DNA of 7,137 nt. Source: Candidatus Melainabacteria bacterium (GTDB lineage: Bacteria; Cyanobacteriota; Vampirovibrionia; Obscuribacterales; Obscuribacteraceae). The notes under the pieces are model-generated. The model saw only the letters and a program-made list of their open reading frames with translations, searched no databases and had not been told where the DNA came from. Position numbers and translations under genes: made by a program. The DNA lies in assembly GCA_003175915.1 (NCBI GenBank), contig PSRH01000215.1, forward strand, positions 1 to 7,137, in the 5' to 3' direction. This document shows, piece after piece, positions 4,546 through 7,137 of the stretch (position 1 is the first letter of the stretch; the number at the start of each line of letters is the position of its first letter).

Positions 4546-7137
4546 CAATCCGCTGCTTTCCTGGCAAGCCATGCTCATCAAATTGCTGGTTTTTGGGCTT
4601 GTTACCGTCGGACTGCAAACACCGGTAGGCTCGATCGCCGGCAAACTATCACTGGAGAAAAAGGGGTTTGGACTTCAATCATATGACATTAGAGACAACA
4701 AGGTCTATGTGACCGCCTCCGGGCCCCGTGGAGGAGCTTATGATGAACGCGGTGTCTGGGTAAACCCCGATGGTAGCTTTCGTATAGATCATCTCCCTAA
4801 GGGCGAATATTCGCTAAAAATCCACGCCACCGGATACAGTACCGAGTACAAGAACGGCGTATTTGTGGATGACGGTAAGGTAACGGAACTAGCTAACGAA
4901 GTTTCCCTATATATACTCAAGCCCTCCGTACAGATTGCTTCGAATCGCAAGGTATTCACCAGTAAGGAGCAACCCTATTTCTGGGCTAATTGCTCGGGCA
5001 CAAAAGATTTGACAGTACGCCTGTACAAAACCGACATTACAAGCTTGCTCGCTAAGTACCATGAAAATTCAGACGCAGCGCAGGGAGATCAGTCTGACAG
5101 GCCCTTCACGATCGGCAATGGTCTGGAGATGTATAAGGGCTCCGAAACAAGAGAGACGACTTTCTTCGCCAAGCAAACACCTGTGCTTGTCCTGGAGCGA
5201 CGGGTGGACACAAGCGGGGATGATTGGTCCAACGCTCAATTTAAATTAGACAAACCTCTTCCGTGCGGCGATTATGTCGGTTTGGCCGAGGCCAAGAGCG
5301 CCAACGGCGAGATGGATTGGAATATTTTCTGGTTCAATGTCAGTGACATTGGCCTGATTGTTAAGCAGGACCGCCAGAAGATGCTTTTCAGAGCTATTGA
5401 TCTCAATACGCTCAAACCGGCAGGCGACGTCGAAATTCAATTTCTTGGAGCGAATGGAAAGAGGTCCTATCCACCCCAAGCCAAAGGTCTACGCACAGGC
5501 ACCGATGGTTTTCTTGCTAGTAAGACGGTGGATGTCGAAAACACCGATTACTTGATCATGGGAACACGAGATAAGAGTCGCACCTATGGCAATCTCTGGA
5601 CAACGGGTAATTCCAATTCTGATACTTACAAAACTTATTTCTATACTGAGCGTCCGGTTTATCGCCTCGGACAGACGGTCTTTTTCAAAGGCATGACCCG
5701 CTTTTTAGGCAACAACGGCTTGCGCAATCCGGCCAAGGGTGTGCGCATATCGGCGGTGATTGAAGATCCAAACAATAATAAAGTCTGGGATGGTTCCTAT
5801 GTCACCAATGCTCACGGCTGTTGGACAGGTCTCTACAAAGTCCCAGAAGACGGACACACGGGTGGGTACCAGATGACTCTTACCTATCCCGACGGAAGCA
5901 AAGATTACCAAAGCTTCGAAATTGCCGAGTATCGCAAGCCAGAATACGAAGTTTCGGTCAAACCTGTCGATGATCGTGTCATCGCTGGAACTCAAATCAA
6001 GGCTCGCGTTAAAGCATCCTATTATTTTGGCGCTCCCGTGGCCAACGCCCGGGTGAAATACACCGTCTACGCAGCCAATGATTGGGGCGGTCGCTATCGC
6101 TTGATGCCGAGACCAAGCTACTATAGTTACTTCGACGATTGGGACTCTGACGACGATCAATCCTACCAGAGAAGTTCATATGGCGGCGATTACATAAGCG
6201 AGGGCACTGTCCAAACCGACGCAGCCGGCGAAGCATTGATCGACATTGAAACTAAAAAACTACCAACGCCCGGGCCGAATCCATACGATAGCGACTATGG
6301 CGATAAGAAGTACACCATAGAGGCCGAAGTTACCGACCTCAGTCGACAAAGCGTCGTCAGCAGTGGTGTTTGCTCTGTCGTAGCCGGACAATTTGCCCTG
6401 TTCGTCGACTCCACAAACTATGTCGCCATAGCCGGTAAACCCATATCTGCTACGGTGACTGCCTGCGACTACGACGGCAAACCAGTTGCGCACCAGTCAA
6501 CTATGTTGAAATTGGAACGCAGTATCTGGGATCAAAAAACAAGTTCATACGTAGGTCGGGAAACTGCCGGTCAGGTAATGGTAACAACCGACGATCAGGG
6601 CAAAGCAACGGCCACCTTCGATACGAAAGACTCTCTACCGACGGACAACTACATCATTACAGCAGCTTCCTCCGATAGCCTAGGCAATGCCATCTACGAT
6701 CAATCCTACATCTGGATCGCCAGCGAAAACTATCCCTACATCCGCACGGGTGATGACGCGAAGAAAGAAACGCTGGCGATAAAACTCGACAAGTCCGTCT
6801 ACAAGCCAGGCGAAATCGCTCATGCAATGGTGACCGCCCCCACCAGCGGAAAAGATGGTGCCGAGGCAATCGTTGCCATTGAAGGAACCAGTTTGCAGAA
6901 GTATTGGACGGTGCCGATGAACGCAACGGCCAAGTTAGTCGATATTCCAATTCTTGCAAGTTACGAGCCGAACGTCTACGTTACCGTGACCTTCGTCGGT
7001 CCGGGGCACCAATATTACAACCAATCCCGTGCCATACGGGTAACTCCGGCCGAGCACTTCCTCAATTTAACGATCCAGACCGACAAAGAAAAATACAAGC
7101 CGGGTGAAATGGTCAAATACACAGTCAAAGCGGTGAA
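4538..7137 (+). CDS. Bacterial alpha-2-macroglobulin-like protein, 3' end cut by window edge
   Basis: The frame is open from ATG at 4538 to the right edge (866 codons seen; full bacterial members are commonly 1,500-1,900 residues). Alpha-2-macroglobulins trap proteases that cut a bait region. Residues 1-34 are a signal peptide or anchor (K15, LLVFGLVTVGL). Next comes a carboxypeptidase-regulatory-like beta domain (about 32-126, with DGSFRIDHLPKGEYSLKI and GY). Macroglobulin-like domains follow at about 131-265, 268-365, 368-463 (starting FYTERPVYRLGQTVFFKG, the typical MG2 signature) and from 465 (YRKPEYEVSV ... ASYYFGAPV). A Tyr/Asp-rich loop lies at 523-550. From about 749 the KLDKSVYKPGE segment opens the bait-region part, and another such motif starts near 842 (TDKEKYKPGE). 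The first cysteine is C152, so there is no lipobox, unlike the E. coli lipoprotein YfhM. A thioester CxEQ would lie beyond the window, so the subtype is undecided. Confidence 0.92.
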   Translation, partial: MNNNPLLSWQAMLIKLLVFGLVTVGLQTPVGSIAGKLSLEKKGFGLQSYDIRDNKVYVTASGPRGGAYDERGVWVNPDGSFRIDHLPKGEYSLKIHATGYSTEYKNGVFVDDGKVTELANEVSLYILKPSVQIASNRKVFTSKEQPYFWANCSGTKDLTVRLYKTDITSLLAKYHENSDAAQGDQSDRPFTIGNGLEMYKGSETRETTFFAKQTPVLVLERRVDTSGDDWSNAQFKLDKPLPCGDYVGLAEAKSANGEMDWNIFWFNVSDIGLIVKQDRQKMLFRAIDLNTLKPAGDVEIQFLGANGKRSYPPQAKGLRTGTDGFLASKTVDVENTDYLIMGTRDKSRTYGNLWTTGNSNSDTYKTYFYTERPVYRLGQTVFFKGMTRFLGNNGLRNPAKGVRISAVIEDPNNNKVWDGSYVTNAHGCWTGLYKVPEDGHTGGYQMTLTYPDGSKDYQSFEIAEYRKPEYEVSVKPVDDRVIAGTQIKARVKASYYFGAPVANARVKYTVYAANDWGGRYRLMPRPSYYSYFDDWDSDDDQSYQRSSYGGDYISEGTVQTDAAGEALIDIETKKLPTPGPNPYDSDYGDKKYTIEAEVTDLSRQSVVSSGVCSVVAGQFALFVDSTNYVAIAGKPISATVTACDYDGKPVAHQSTMLKLERSIWDQKTSSYVGRETAGQVMVTTDDQGKATATFDTKDSLPTDNYIITAASSDSLGNAIYDQSYIWIASENYPYIRTGDDAKKETLAIKLDKSVYKPGEIAHAMVTAPTSGKDGAEAIVAIEGTSLQKYWTVPMNATAKLVDIPILASYEPNVYVTVTFVGPGHQYYNQSRAIRVTPAEHFLNLTIQTDKEKYKPGEMVKYTVKAV

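Noticed and set aside
5705..6160. Minus-strand open frame of 151 codons opposite the macroglobulin gene
   Set aside because: It lies wholly inside the macroglobulin frame, which encodes clear family motifs there (YRKPEYEV, YYFGAPV). The antisense product shows no recognisable domain and no ribosome site.
1..7137. Mobile element, CRISPR array, tRNA or rRNA
   Set aside because: No repeat-spacer pattern, transposase or integrase motifs, terminal repeats or RNA-gene-like segments were seen; coding sequence covers nearly the whole window.

Overview
The window holds six protein genes packed with almost no spare DNA. Four are read leftward (positions 1-3878) and two rightward (3922-7137), diverging from a 43-bp gap at 3879-3921. 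All six predicted proteins begin with an export signal, so this is a cell-envelope locus. The organism cannot be named from the sequence. Balanced base composition, Shine-Dalgarno-like sites before some genes, a Tat-like signal and a large bacterial alpha-2-macroglobulin (a periplasmic or outer-surface protein in the known cases) suggest an envelope with an outer membrane. An uncultured cyanobacteria-related lineage is possible, but this is only a weak impression.

Leftward arm, in order of transcription. First comes a small stand-alone penicillin-binding transpeptidase (2937-3878) with a twin-arginine-like signal. Its 3' end overlaps a SpoIID/LytB-type lytic transglycosylase (ending at 1826). 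After an 85-bp gap with a possible promoter comes an unrecognised secreted protein of 208 residues (1114-1740). After another 73-bp gap comes an exported TPR-like helical-repeat protein that runs off the left edge (1-1040).

Rightward arm. A secreted AMMECR1-family protein (3922-4545) overlaps by 8 bp the start of a large alpha-2-macroglobulin-like protein (from 4538), which runs off the right edge after 866 codons. The part seen covers an N-terminal carboxypeptidase-regulatory-like domain, several macroglobulin domains and the beginning of the bait-region part. The place where a thioester motif would lie is outside the window.

How they may work together (inference): bacterial alpha-2-macroglobulins are thought to trap foreign proteases in the periplasm and are linked to peptidoglycan synthases (E. 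coli YfhM with PBP1C, P. aeruginosa MagD with PBP1b). Here a macroglobulin diverges from a transpeptidase and a glycan-cleaving enzyme, which would suit an envelope defence and wall-repair unit. The exported AMMECR1 protein, translationally coupled to the macroglobulin, is the least expected member.
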